Shown: positions 17,791 to 29,639 of the stretch, piece after piece
Layout of the letters: every line of letters begins with the position of its first letter
How positions within the stretch are numbered: the first letter of the stretch is position 1
Assembly (NCBI GenBank): GCA_029204225.1
Contig: CM055097.1
Location: 11,262,039 to 11,326,038 of the forward strand
DNA: 64,000 nucleotides
DNA from: Diphasiastrum complanatum
Lineage: Eukaryota > Streptophyta > Lycopodiopsida > Lycopodiales > Lycopodiaceae
Direction of reading: 5' to 3'
Notes under the pieces: model-generated
The model's database searches: none
What the model was told of the DNA's origin: nothing
The model's input: only the letters and a program-made list of their open reading frames with translations
Made by a program: the position numbers and the translations under genes

Positions 17791-19269
17791 TCAATCATGA
17801 GTGATCAATTTACAATCATAGAATCCTTTGAGTTGATGAAGAGATGTGAGATCCATGACTTGGATCTTCCCAAGAACCAATCTTCCATTGCTCTTTCCTT
17901 CATAAGACTCCCTCTTAATGATTGCATCATAAGAAGTAGAAACCTCAAAGACATTAGAAGCCATGAAAAATATAATTAGTACCTTCAACATAAGAATGAT
18001 TGAAGTACTCTCTTTTTTCAGACAAGAACTTCTATTCAATGTTTTAGGCAATGACTCATATGATAATGATTCTTCCTCACTATCATTCACAATGACATCA
18101 TTCAAAGTACATCCTACTTTGAACTCTTCACATACTTCTCTCCTTCTTGACTTGTGACTATCTCCCTCACCAAGTCTCTTGATAGAACCATTTGATCTAC
18201 TCTCTTTATGAAGAAATGTGACTCCACTTGCTGCAAAAATGACTTTATTGGACTCATTACAAAGTAATGTAGAAAAATCACCTCCTTCATAAATGCACCT
18301 AGCAACATCTTTTTCCATATAATCAGAGAAATCATTAACAACAATCTTTTCCAAGGTAGAACCTTCACCTCCATTGATGAAGGTAGCTCTTTCCTTACCT
18401 TTTGCATGCTTGCACTTGCCATGAAGAACCATTGAAACACCATCATTATCCTCAAGACTAGCCAAGTTAGCACAAAGATGAACATCTCCAAGAATCATAT
18501 TAGATATTGACCTAGATCTAGCATAAGGAAGCTTGTTAGACTTTGCATAAGATCCACCAATCTTATTGATGCTAAAAGGTAACTTTGGAAAGTTGAGACC
18601 AATCTCCTTTTCCATTCCATCCTTTTTGTTAGCCATAACAAAAGCATCAAGCTTGAAAAGTCTACCTTGTCTATTGCCCCTAGCAACCAAGATTTCTTCC
18701 TTTGTAATGAAACAAGCATCACGACCAAACTTTACCATGTATCCTTTCTCTATCATTTGACCAAAACTTAGCAAATTCTTTGAAAGTGAAGGAATGTTAA
18801 GAACACCATCGAGTTTTGATTTCCTATTAGTAGAGAGACAAATAGGAATTGAACCAATACCTTCAATCACACACCCACCACCATTGGCCATGTGAATTGC
18901 TTTCTTGGCTCCATCATAAGTGACCAAAGAAGTAAAGAACTCCTTGTGACTAGTCATGTGTGAACTAGCTCCACTATCAATCCACCATGAATCTTTGTGA
19001 CCTTCACTTGATATTACACTTAAAGAATACATCAAAAGAGAATCGCCACCACCTAGATCCTCATCATTAGTAGTAAAGTTGATTTGCTTGCTACCTTCAT
19101 CTCTTTGCTTCTTCAAACATTCATTTGCAAAATGCCCTTTGATTTCACAATAAAAGCATTTCAACTTAGACTTATTTTTTTTTTTGCCAAAAGAGGAAGT
19201 CTCACCTTGATCTTGTCTTTTAGACCACTTGCCTTTGCCTTTGCCCTTGAACTTGCCTTTGATGATCAT
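17791..19269 (-). pseudogene. Copia-C zinc knuckle, protease and unknown region
   Basis: Open frame of 492 codons. It starts in the basic Gag tail (KGKFKGKGKGKWSK-like), then a CCHC knuckle CFYCEIKGHFANEC, then the aspartic protease core WWIDSGASSHMT and the usual strand-rich region to RLFKLDAFV. From there homology to integrase fades: GDVHLCANLASLEDNDGV may be a relic of the first catalytic region, but no D-D-E signature remains. The last ~250 residues are unassigned. Gag upstream is in another frame. Confidence 0.75.
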
Positions 19270-19336
19270 AGCATCCTCTTCATAATGAGTGTCGATGTAG
19301 ATCCACCTCCTCTTGATTGAAGCCTATACTCCTCAT

Positions 19337-19794
19337 TCACCAAGATCTCTTGAAATCCACAATACTTGGCAAAGTCTTTTGAATAGCAAAACTTTGAACA
19401 AGATTAGCATGATCATCCAACAAGCCATTAAGTATAACTTGAACAAGTTCTACCTCCTTAATGCTTTCATCAATACATGCTAACTCATCATTGAATGCTT
19501 TAACCCTCAAAACAAAAGCATGAGTACTCCCTTTCTTACTTTTCAAACTTTGAAAGATTTGCCTCCTAAGAGTAAGCACTCTTGATGTATACTTAGATTC
19601 ATAAAGCTTTTTCAAAGCTTCCCAGGCCTCCAAAGATGATGTGCACTTACCAATCTCCTTGAGAAACATTCATATTAATCATGTGTAGAGCTTTCTTTGC
19701 TCTCTTGTCATACCTCACTTGATCTTGAGGTGCTTGAGGCCTCTCCTCCACACTTGCAACAATCTCCATCAACTCATTCATCTCCAATAAGAAC
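19337..19794 (-). pseudogene. Copia-C Gag, truncated
   Basis: Minus-strand Gag relic reading FLLEMNELMEIVASVEERP, then after a frame change KEIGKCTSSLEAWEALKKL through ILNGLLDDHANLVQSFA. It aligns well with Gag of the intact element at 48143. The N-terminus is cut at 19794 by the junction with a foreign copia fragment. Confidence 0.85.
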
Positions 19795-20012
19795 TCCAGA
19801 AAGAAAGAATCGAACTCTTCTCAACTCAGCCAGATCCATGCTACATCAAGCACACCTACCTACAAAATTCTGGGCAGAAGCTACTGCCACAACCTATTAC
19901 GTGCAGAACAGATCCAGCACCAAAGCCGTCAACAACAAGATTTCTCATGAAGTTTGGCATGGGCACAAGCTTAGAACGAGCGTGAGAAGGCCACGACGTT
20001 GGGCTTCGCTAA
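19795..20012 (+). pseudogene. Copia integrase fragment
   Basis: Plus-strand fragment reading ERKNRTLLNSARSMLHQA then FWAEATATTYYVQNRSS, the C-terminal half of a copia integrase core. It is nearly the same sequence as the right edge of the window (63877-64000), so both belong to one family. Roughly 215 bp survive. Confidence 0.85.
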
Positions 20013-20189
20013 AATTGTCGCTGGTGAAAATGTGAAAATTGTGACACTCTGTCCAATGCCTTAGAAAATCATTTGTAAGGTATCTTCACCTTTCTATAAG
20101 GGTACCTTCGGCTTTTGGTCTTCGCAAAAATGCGAAGGTGGGACTTTCTCGCATTTTTTGCCTGTTTAAATTTGCTTGTATCTATGCAG
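20013..20189. other. No gene; bridge between copia relics
   Basis: Unassigned sequence with short self-complementary motifs around CTTCGCA / TGCGAAGG. Nothing coding is seen. Confidence 0.35.
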
Positions 20190-23100
20190 ATTGTGCAACT
20201 GTCACTTTCTTGGAAGATCCTATCAGCTTCTTGTAAGGTGTGAGCTGCATTTGTTCTCCTTCTTCCTCAGTCTTTGGACAATCATCATTCATCAACACCA
20301 TCCCTGCAAGCATTGGAGTGTTTGCTCCTTTGCAGTTCAGCATCCCAAAGTCCTCTAGGATCTTCTGGGTGTATTTGGACTAGTGAAGATATAACTTACC
20401 TCCTTCATAGTCCCTTTCAATTTGTAAGCCTAGGTAACACGTGTCTTCTCCCAGATCCACTATCTCTTTTCGAGATGTTTGCATTTACTTCAGCAATTAG
20501 CTACTCACTTGCAAAGTATCAGAGTGTCGTCCATATACATAGCCACAATGATGATCTGCCCATCTGTAACTCTGACATATACATTCGAATTAGCCAACAG
20601 AGGCTTGAATCTTAATGATTTCAGGGCTTGATCTTTCTTCTTGTACCATTGTCAGGATGATTGTTTCAGATCGTAGATGCTTCTATTTATTCTGCATGCA
20701 TAGTCAGGAAGTGAATTTGGGACATATCCTGGGGGTTGATCCATGTAGACCTCTTTGTCTAGTTCGCCATGCAAGAAGGCTGTCTTCTCGTCCACAATGT
20801 GGATCCTGAGGTCATAAGCTGATGCATATGCAAATAACAGACGTAGGGACGAATGTTTGATGATAGGAGCGAAGGTTTCAGAGTAGTCAATACCATATCT
20901 CTGAGAAAAACCTTTCACTAACAGTCTTGCCTTGTATTTTGTCACATTCCCATCTGGTCCGTATTTGAGCCTGAAGACCCATTTGCATTTGACAGTCTTG
21001 CGCTTATGTGGTAATGGCTCCAACGTCCATACATGGTTTTTCCTCGTGGACTCCATCTCTTTGTTCATGGCTTGGATCCATCTATCCATCTCTGCTTTCA
21101 ATCACTTTCTCAAAAGTCTGTGGTTTGCCACAGAATCCGCAGAACTCTTCTGATATGGAAGTTGAGCTGCCTGGCACATATCTTGCTGGCGCTCTTCGTG
21201 GTCTTGTCGACCTTCTAGGAGATCCTCCTGGAACAGCTATGCCTTTGTCTTTGTCTACTCTGCTAGGTCCGGAACCATCTTGGTTCAAAGGAACTGTGGC
21301 AGCAAGCTGCCTCTCGAATCTTTCTTTGTCAGATTCGTCACTTGAATGGGAGACGACTCGTAAATTTTCGTTTTCGTATTCATCTTCTGCTCCCTCTATC
21401 ATTGGCGGCAGGTCATAATATTGTCTCTCCAAAACGTCGTAGCTGATAGGATCGTCATTGGCCATTGTCCTGCTCTCATCGAATCTGACATCTCTCACTA
21501 TTTTCATAGTGTTCATGTCTGGCATGTAGATTCTATAGTATGACGAATTGTTGTCATAACCTATCAGAAATCCCTGTTCGGCTTTCTCATCAAGCTTCTT
21601 TCAAAGCTTATCAAGATACGTGCATAGGCTGCACAACCAAAGATTTTGACGTGAGACAGATTGGGCTTTCTACCCCACCATAGCTCATGTGGTGTCATGT
21701 GAGGGACACTAGACTTGCCTGTTCTGTTCTGGATGTATGTGGCTTTAGCTACTGCTTCAGCCCACAGTGCCCTTGGAGCTTTCGAGTAGGCCATCATGCA
21801 TCTGGCTGCTTCCATCAGGGTCCTGTTCTTTCGTTCAGCAACATCATTGTGCTGCGGTGTGTAGGCTGCAGTCCTTCTGTGAATGATGCCACGATCATTG
21901 CAAAAGTCAGTGAAGCGATTCGAGATGTATTCGCCACCTCGATCTGTTCTGATCTGCTTCACTTTTACTGCCTGTACATCTTTCAGCCCAGTTCACATAT
22001 TTTGTGAATTTATCAAGTGCTTCAGATTTATTCTAAATAAAATACACTCTGGTAAATTTGTTATAGTCATCAATGAACGTTATATAATACTTTGAACCTC
22101 CTACTAAGATCAGATTGAATGGTCCGCAGATGTCAGAATGCACTAGCTCCAAAATCTCGGTCGTTCTGTAGGAGTCTTTGATGAATGGAGTGCACGGCAT
22201 TTTGCCCTTCAAACATGCATCACAGGTGGTCGAACTGGTTGCATTTGAGATGCTAACCCCTGTTATCGCTCCATGATGGCTTGCATGGTAAAGTGCCATT
22301 GAGTTCATGTGGTAGAGTCTTCTGTGCCACAGAGTGTCTGGCAAGTCATCATGAGTCTGATGCACATGATCCGCAAGTAGGCGTACCTGCAGATGATATA
22401 GGTTCTCTTTCCTTCTACCTTGAGTGATCAAAGTGCTGGTACTGGCTTCAATCACGTTGCATGGTTCGTCAGAAAATGTCACACGCATCCCTGCATCTGC
22501 TATTCTTGCTACAGAGAGCAAGTCTTGTTCCAAAGTAGGCACGAACAGATCATCTTCGAGTCGTTTGTCTCTGCCATTGGTGTTGAGCCATAGTGAACCA
22601 ATACCGTTCACTTGATGTCTAGATCCATCTCCAAGAACTATGAATCTTGAAGGATCTGCACTTCTGAAATCAGACATGATTCGTCTTGAAGTCACGAAGT
22701 GTGAGGTTGCTCCTGAATCTAGAATCACCTCATGTGTGTTAGATGTTGACGCTGCACACACGTCTTCATAGATAATAGACAGTTGAAAAATTTTTGTTTG
22801 TTCTTTCTTCGCCCATCTTTGAGCTCTCGGGCTCCTCGACATAGGATGAACTATTGTTGTTCTCCTTTCTGTTCTGTGCTGATTTGTTTCTCGGGTTCTG
22901 GCGGCAATCCATGGCTGCGTGACTTCTTATGGCAGTGGGTACACTCAATCTTGGGATTGAGCCAGCAGGTATCTACTGTATGCCCGTCTCTTCTGCATCT
23001 CATGCAAGTCTTCTTGTCTGCACCTTGTTGTTTTGACCTCCCTTTGCTCTTCCAGTTGCCTTTGCTGGTCCCCTCTGCTTGCTGGTCATGATCCTGCCTC

Positions 23101-23815
23101 TGATTCAACGCCCTCTTAGGCTTAAATTGCTTCTTGGATTTTTCTTTGTTGCCGTAGAGGGCCTGGTCAGAACCATCTTTGTGATCAAGATGTTCTCTGG
23201 CCTCGACTTCCTCTCGAATCTCAACAATTGCCTTTTTGAGGTTCATGGTAGGATCTTTTGTGAGCAAGGTTCTCATAGAGTTATGTAGTGATAGAAACAG
23301 ATCCTTCATCTTTCTTACGAAAGAAGTGAGGTCTTTTCCATCCCACTATAGATTTGTCAACTGATCTTCCAACATCATGATTTGACTTCTTGATTGCGTC
23401 TGAAATCTTGTGAGCAATGCATCCCACATATCCTTAGCTTTGGAGAGTGTAGCCAGGTCAAGTGTGAGACTATCTTCGATGGAAGATGATAGCAAGGCTA
23501 CTGCCTTGTCATTCTTCTCCCTCCACTCGCGTAGCTCCTTGCCTGATGTTGTAGGCATTTCTTCTATGCCATCCACTGAGGGGAATAATCCTTCGCCCTT
23601 GAGTATCAAAGATGTCTTAACTTTCTAGACCAAAAAGTTAGATCTTGAAGAATCAAGTATTGTGCAGATCTTGCTCTGCATGTTGCTGATTGAAGCCATT
23701 GCTTCTTGAAGTCTGTTCCCTTGGTGATGGGTATTTGTTTGAATGCTTGGCCTCCTGGATCTGCTAGCTTCTTGGCCATGTCAGAATATGACATGATAAC
23801 CCGCTTTGATACCAC
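20190..23815 (-). pseudogene. Copia-D gag-pol, broken
   Basis: Gag begins MSYSDMAKKL (~23794). It continues, with a frameshift near 23620 and a stop at 23346, through a zinc knuckle region with CMRCRRDGHTVDTC (~23000), protease (ILDSGATSHFVT, ~22720), integrase (HSDICGPF; RTDRGGEY; DVAERKNRTL), and RT (VDEKTAFLHGELDKEVYMDQ, ~20790). RNase H is internally deleted: the frame passes from YKKLIGS directly to SKKVTVAQS at ~20215, then homology ends. Confidence 0.92.
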
Positions 23816-23844
23816 TGAAGAGAGTGTGATATGCTCTGATACCA
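23803..23844 (-). promoter_or_regulatory. Duplicated tRNA-Met primer-binding site of Copia-D
   Basis: On the minus strand TGGTATCAGAGC (23833-23844), complementary to the 3' end of initiator tRNA-Met, follows the LTR end after one G. A second, imperfect copy TGGTATCAAAGC lies at 23803-23814, making a 30-bp tandem duplication. Confidence 0.8.
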
Positions 23845-23845
23845 C

Positions 23846-24904
23846 TGAAGAGAGTCAAATAAGAGGGAGGGAATCGTGAAACAATCGCGACAACCATGAT
23901 CCTCTTTGGATCTGGATGGAGTTTAGATGCGATCACTGGACACTACTAGTTGAAGCACTCCTACAGTCCTCCAGAATGTAGTCAGGCATTGCTGATCTAC
24001 GTTTATAAAATTAATATAGCATGCAACATAGTTTCAACCAAGGTGCAGGATTAAAATGAACAAGAGAACTTAGACATACGAATGACAGCAGACGCATTCG
24101 CATTCGAGATCAGACACAGCAAGAAAAATCATCTATATTTATCTTTCTCTGATTTCTTCAAGCATTGCATGCAAATCCACGCAGTGCGTTGGCATGGGAG
24201 AAACACAGTTCTCTCACGAGTACTCGTCTCGCTTTACTAGCGGATAGTTGGATCTACAGATCCTAGACAGAATTGTCTTTGCACGTAGATGGACATGTGT
24301 TGTGTAATTTTGTATTGATTGCTTACTAGCAACAGACTACTACACTGTATGTGTATTCTGTCATCTCTGCTGATCTATATGTCAAGTATCATCCAGTAAG
24401 TATAGTCACTCTATGTAAATCTAAGATTAGAGTGATTAAGCATCTACAACTAATCAGGGAATTACAAGAGTGGCAGATTAGCCACGACCTAGGGAGTATC
24501 TACTGACATCATGACATCAGATTAGATTTTTGTACTTATGGGTACTTGCGTGATCTTTGCTGGTGCTCTTTGGAGCGTGAGGGAAAACAGGTTTCTCGAC
24601 ATTTTTCGTGTCATGTCGTTGGTTTCGTTTCCATCGTTGGTTCCGTTTCCATCGTTGGTTTTGTTTTGCTTGTCTGCCTTTCTCTTGTATTGGACCACAA
24701 AAGATTCTCGTGCCAGACCACAAAAGATTCTCGTTACTCAATCTTTCATGTTCGCGAACCATTCGTGATCGTCTCATTTGACTTTCATGTTCGCAAAACT
24801 TTTTGTGTTTCGTGTCTCCTGACTTTCTTGTTCGCGAACATCTTCGTCGGGCCGATGGTTGAAAGCTAGCAAGGCTTTGTGAACAGAAATGTTTTGTTTC
24901 TTCA
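23846..24904 (-). repeat. Copia-D 5' LTR
   Basis: 1,059-bp LTR, on the minus strand beginning TGAAGAAAC and ending CTCTCTTCA, thus with the 6-bp terminal inverted repeat TGAAGA/TCTTCA. Its first part (U3) holds several TTCGCGAA palindromes near 24750-24840 and a three-fold repeat of an ~18-bp unit at 24615-24665. The start matches the LTR stump of the second copy at 28852. Confidence 0.82.
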
Positions 24905-27900
24905 ATCTGTAAAGCAAAGAGATGTGGGATACTCTGCTCACAAGATTTCAGACAAAATCATGCAATCAGATCATGTTATTCAAAGATCAGTTGACAAACC
25001 TGCAGTGGGATGGTAAAGATCTCACTTCCTTTATTAGGAAGATGAAGGATCTATTCCTTTTACTACACAATTTTGGAGCAGAAAACGTAGTGTCAGTAGA
25101 GAAGCAGCTTACTTATCTATTGAGAGCTTTACCAAGATCCTTCCAGACAACCAGAACGCTGCTAGCAAAAGATCCTACTATGACACTCAAAAAGGTTGTT
25201 TTCGAGATTCGAGAAGAAGTTGAAGCTCGAGAGCACCTTGATCACAATGATGCTTCTGACCGAGCCCTTTACAACAACAAAGAAAAGACAAAAAAGCAAT
25301 TCAAGCCTAAGAGGGAGTTAGATCAAAAGTAGGATCAAGATCAGCAGGCAAAATGAGTCAGCAAAGGCAAATGGAAAGACAAAGGAAGGTCGAAACAAGA
25401 GAGTGGAGACAAGAAGACATGTGTGAGATGCAAGTGCGAAGGACATACTGTCGATTCGTGTTGGCTTAATCCGAAAATTGAGTGTATCCACTATCATAAG
25501 AAGGGTCATGCAGCCATGGACTGCTGCCAGACCTCAAGAAACAAACAAGTTCAAAGCAGACAATAGAACAATAATAGTTTGTCCTATGTCGAGGAGCCAG
25601 AGAGCTCAAAGATGGGTGAAGAAAGATTGATCGAATCACGGAAATTCGACCGCCTACATCTGTGCAGACATGTGTGCAGTATCAACACTTGACACACATG
25701 AGATAATCCTTGATTCAGGAGCTACTTCGCACTTCGTCACATCAAGACGGATCATCTCTGATTTTCGAAGTGCAGATCCATCAAGATTTATCGTTCTTGG
25801 AGATGGATCAAAGCATCAAGTAAATGGTATTGATTCACTATGGCTCAGCACTAATGGCAGAGATGAATGACTCGAATATGTTCTGTTTGTGCCTACACTG
25901 CAGTAGGACTTGCTATCAGTGGCAAGAATAGCTGATGCAGGGATGTGTGTAACGTTCTCAGACGAAGCATGCAATGTTGTTGATGCAAGTACCAGTACAT
26001 TGATCACTCAAGGTAGACGAAAAGGCAGCATGTATCACTTGAAGGTACGCCTACCTGCAGATCAAGTGCATCGGACTCATGATGATTCGCCAGATACTCT
26101 ATGGCATAGGAGACTATGCCATATGAATTCAATGGCACTATATCAAACAAGTCATCATGGAGCAATCACAAGGGTGAGCATCTCGAATGCAACCAGTTCG
26201 ATGACTTGTGATGCATGTATGAAGGGTAACATGTCACGTACTCCTTTTATCAAAGACTCCTACAGAACTACAAAGATTCTGGAGCTTGTACATTTAGACA
26301 TCTGTGGACCTTTCAACGTGATCTTAGTAGGGGGCTCAAAATATTATATCACCTCTATTGATGATTACAGTAAGTTTGCCAGAGTCTGCTTTATTCACAA
26401 TAATCAAAAGCATTTGACAAGTTCATAGAGTATGTGAAATGGGCAGAAACATGCACTGGAAATAAAGTGAAGCAGATCAGAATAGATCGGGGTGGAGAAT
26501 ACATCTCAAATTGGTTCATGGATTACTGCAATGATCGTGGAATCATTCACAGAAGAACTGCATCTTATACACTGTAGCACAACGGTGTTGCAGAAAGAAA
26601 GAACAAGACTCTAATGGAAGATGTCAGGTGCATGATGGCCTATTCGAAAGCTCCAAGAGTGTTGTGGACTGAAGCAGTAGCTACAGCTGCTTACATTCAG
26701 AATAGGACAGAAAAATCTCGTGTCCCTCACACGACACCACACGAATTATGGTGGGGTAGAAAACCCAATCTGACTCACATCCGAATCTTTGGCTGTGCAA
26801 CTTATGCACATGTTCTTTATAAGCTTCGAAAGAAGCTTGATGAGAAAGCAAAACAAGGATATATTGTAGGATATGACAATCATTCGTCATACTACAGAGT
26901 CTATATGCCAGAGACAAACACAGTGAAGACAGTCAGAGATGTCAAATTTGATGAGAGCATAACAATGGCTAGCGATGATTCTGTCAGTTATAAAGTCTTT
27001 GGAAACAATACTATGATCTACCAACTGTGACAGAGGAAGTAGAGGACGAACACTCAAACAAAGATGTTTGAGTCGCACCTGATTTGAGTGACAAATCAGA
27101 CAAAGAAAGATTTGCAAGCCAGCCTACTGCTACAATACCTGTAAACCGAAATGGCTTTGGACCTAGCAGAGCTGATAAAGACAAGAGCATTGTAGTTCCA
27201 GGAGGATTTCATAGAAGATCGACAAGAGAACGAAGAGCGCCATCAAGATTTGTGCCAGGCAGCTCAACTTCTACATTAGAAGAGTTTTGTGGATTCAGTG
27301 GAGAACCACAAACATTCGAGGAAGCAATTGAATGTCCAGAGAAGGACAAATGGATCCAAGCCATGAATGAGGAGATAGAATCCATGAGAAAGAATCAGGT
27401 ATGGACGTTGCAGCCATTACCAGATAAGCGAAAGACTGTAAAGTGCAAGTGGGTATACAAGCTGAAGTATGGACCGAATGGAGATATTTCTAAGTATAAA
27501 GCAAGACTTGTAGCGAAGGAGTATTCTCAGAGATATGGTATTGACTATGTTGAGACCTTCTCTCCTATTGTGAAACATTCATTCCTATGTTTATTGTTTG
27601 CATATGTAGCTGCTTATGATCTCAGGATTCACATCGTGGACGAAAAGACAACGTTCTTGCATGGCGAGCTAGACAAAGAAGTCTACATGGATCAACCTCC
27701 AAACTACATCTCAAATTCACTTCCTACTTACGCATGCAGAATGCATAGGAGTATCTACAATCTGAAGCAATCAGCACGACAATGGCATAAGAAGAAAGAT
27801 CAAGCCCTACAAGCCTTAGGATTCAAGCCACTAATGGCTGATTCCAATGTTTATGTAGGAATTACAGATGGGAAGATCATCATTGTAGCTATATGTGGAC

Positions 27901-28851
27901 AACACTCTGATACTCTGCAAAAGTAAAGAGCTTATTGCTAAGGTAAAGTATGACATCTCGAAATATTTCGAGATTGCAGACCTGGGAGAAGCCAGATGTT
28001 ATCTTGGCTTACAGATTAACAGGAAATATGAGGGAGGTACATTGTACCTTCATTAGTCCAGATATACCCAGAAGATCTTAGAAGATTTCGGGATGCTGAG
28101 TTGCAAAGGAGCAAATACTCCAATGCTTGCAAGAACAATCCTGACAAATGAAGACTATTCGAAGACTGGAGAAGAAAGGGAATTGATGCAGCATACACCA
28201 TACAGGAAGCTGATCGGATCACTGATGTATCTTGCAAATAACACACATCTTGACATTGCTTATGTCGTGTTCAGGATGAGCCAATTATGTACGAATCTAG
28301 GCTCAACTCATTGGAAGATTGTGAAACGAATTTTGCAATACCTTCAGTTAACGAAGGATTTTGGTTTGAGATATTCTCGTGATGCAGGGTTCCAGATGCT
28401 TTCCTACAGTGATGCTAGCTGGGCATCTCTCAAGGACGACTACAAAAGTGTCTCGGGAGGATGCACCATCGTGTCAGGAGCAGCAATTCTCTGGGTCAGC
28501 AAGAAACAGACCATTGTGGCTCAGTCATTCTGCGAAGCAAAGTGCGTTGCAGCAGCAAAGATGGCTAATGGTCATTTGGCTCAAACAGTTCCTTGATGAA
28601 CTGGGTGAAACAAGAAATGAGCCTCTGATTTTGCAGATGGACAATACATCTACATTACATTTGACAAAGGATCCTGTGTTTTACTCAAGGACGAAACACA
28701 TCGCAATCAAGTATCACTTGATAAGGGATCTGATCGGGAAGAAGACGCTGTAGACTATATTCATTGGAACAAAGGAGATGGTGGCTGACATTTTCACAAA
28801 GGTCTCTTCGAGAAATAGAGGAGCAGTCTTGGAGTCATCAAGCTATCATGC
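24905..28851 (+). pseudogene. Second Copia-D copy, gag-pol, broken
   Basis: Plus-strand sibling of Copia-D, starting in mid-Gag (MWDTLLTRFQ, 24922) directly at the LTR edge of the other copy. Zinc knuckle ~25420, protease ILDSGATSHFVT (~25705), integrase (GVAERKNKT, ~26585), and RT (KCKWVYKLKYG to MDQPP, 27430-27700), with the YVDD region decayed to VAICGQHSDT (~27890). RNase H follows (28180-28790, SKKQTIVAQS, VADIFTK). Frequent stops and frameshifts. Its own 5' LTR is not seen. Confidence 0.9.
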
Positions 28852-28979
28852 TGAAGAAACAAAACGTTTCTAGTGCGAAAGCTTTGCTAGTATTCAGCCC
28901 TCAGTTTGACGAAAAGACACGAAGCGAAAATGTTCGTGAACATCTTGACGAAAAGACACGAACGCGAAATGTTCAATGA
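28852..28979 (+). repeat. Copia-D 3' LTR remnant
   Basis: Begins TGAAGAAACAAAAC and tracks the LTR at 23846-24904 for about 130 bp (GAAGAAACAAAAC, CTTTGCTAG, TGTTCGTGAACAT) before similarity ends. It is truncated, and what follows to 29127 is unassigned. Confidence 0.7.
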
Positions 28980-29127
28980 TACAACAGGAGAAAGTCAGAC
29001 GACGTCGTCTCAGATTTAATGATATCACCTCTGTTCCACTAGGAACCATGGAAGTTGTCTAAGAATTTTCCCTATGGTCATCAGGATTGTCTAAGTTTGT
29101 GTGCTGCTGTTGAGTTGTGTGTTGAGA

Positions 29128-29544
29128 TCAAGTGACGGCCCTCACTGGTTCATGACATACGTGGTGTGCAGGGAGGATCTTGTTCGGTTGTTTTGGACAA
29201 TCTTTGAAACTGTGTTTTCGAACACATTCTAGGCATTCTACATGGTATTGGTTTTTGACTTTACAATCAACCATGAAATGACCTGTTTCGCCACAGATGA
29301 AACATTCGTTGCTCATTGGCCCTTGGTCAATTGCGTAGCCATCTTGGATGGCTAGTAGTTATGGATTTTCTTGATGGTTTGGATACTCATCTCCTGGACA
29401 GGAACATGAGGTGTCTTCTTGATAAAGGATATTGATTTTGTGGAGGGCGTGAAATAAATTGAGGCCTAGGAGGCTGATACCCCTTGTGTGTTCTCGATGG
29501 TTGTATTGTGGGTTGTAGTAGCAATAAAAGGATGATTGGCCCAT
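29128..29544 (-). pseudogene. Zinc-knuckle protein relic, probably Gag-like
   Basis: One minus-strand frame interrupted by a single stop at 29359. The downstream part holds CFICGETGHFMVDC (CX2CX4HX4C) and a second, variant knuckle CLECVRKHSFKDC (CX2CX3HX4C), ending PVRAVT. Two knuckles in tandem are typical of retroelement Gag and some RNA-binding proteins. The upstream part (QSSFYCYYNPQYN) is unfamiliar. A Ty3 or pararetrovirus origin is possible but not shown. Confidence 0.5.
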
Positions 29545-29639
29545 GAAATCACAGACTTCACATTTGATTAGGGAATTGTTAGAAACGGGTCAATAGGATG
29601 GGCATTCGTTACCAGTGTCTGATCGAGGTGGTATGCAGA

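Larger units (their letters stand above)
15676..19794 (-). mobile_element. RT-less copia element Copia-C, 5'-truncated
   Basis: Minus-strand element with one LTR left (15676-16317), a polypurine-like GAAGATGGAG just inside it, and coding relics for Gag, zinc knuckle and protease, but no reverse transcriptase or RNase H. Where integrase and RT should be there are long open frames of unknown function. The element appears inserted in the RT of Copia-B. Its 5' end is cut at 19794, where an unrelated copia integrase fragment begins. Confidence 0.75.
20190..24904 (-). mobile_element. Ty1/copia retrotransposon Copia-D, 3'-truncated
   Basis: Minus-strand element with a complete 5' LTR (23846-24904), primer-binding site and gag-pol, ending abruptly at ~20190 within RNase H. 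Immediately right of its LTR lies mid-Gag of a sibling copy in the opposite direction, so this copy probably inserted into that sibling. Confidence 0.85.
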
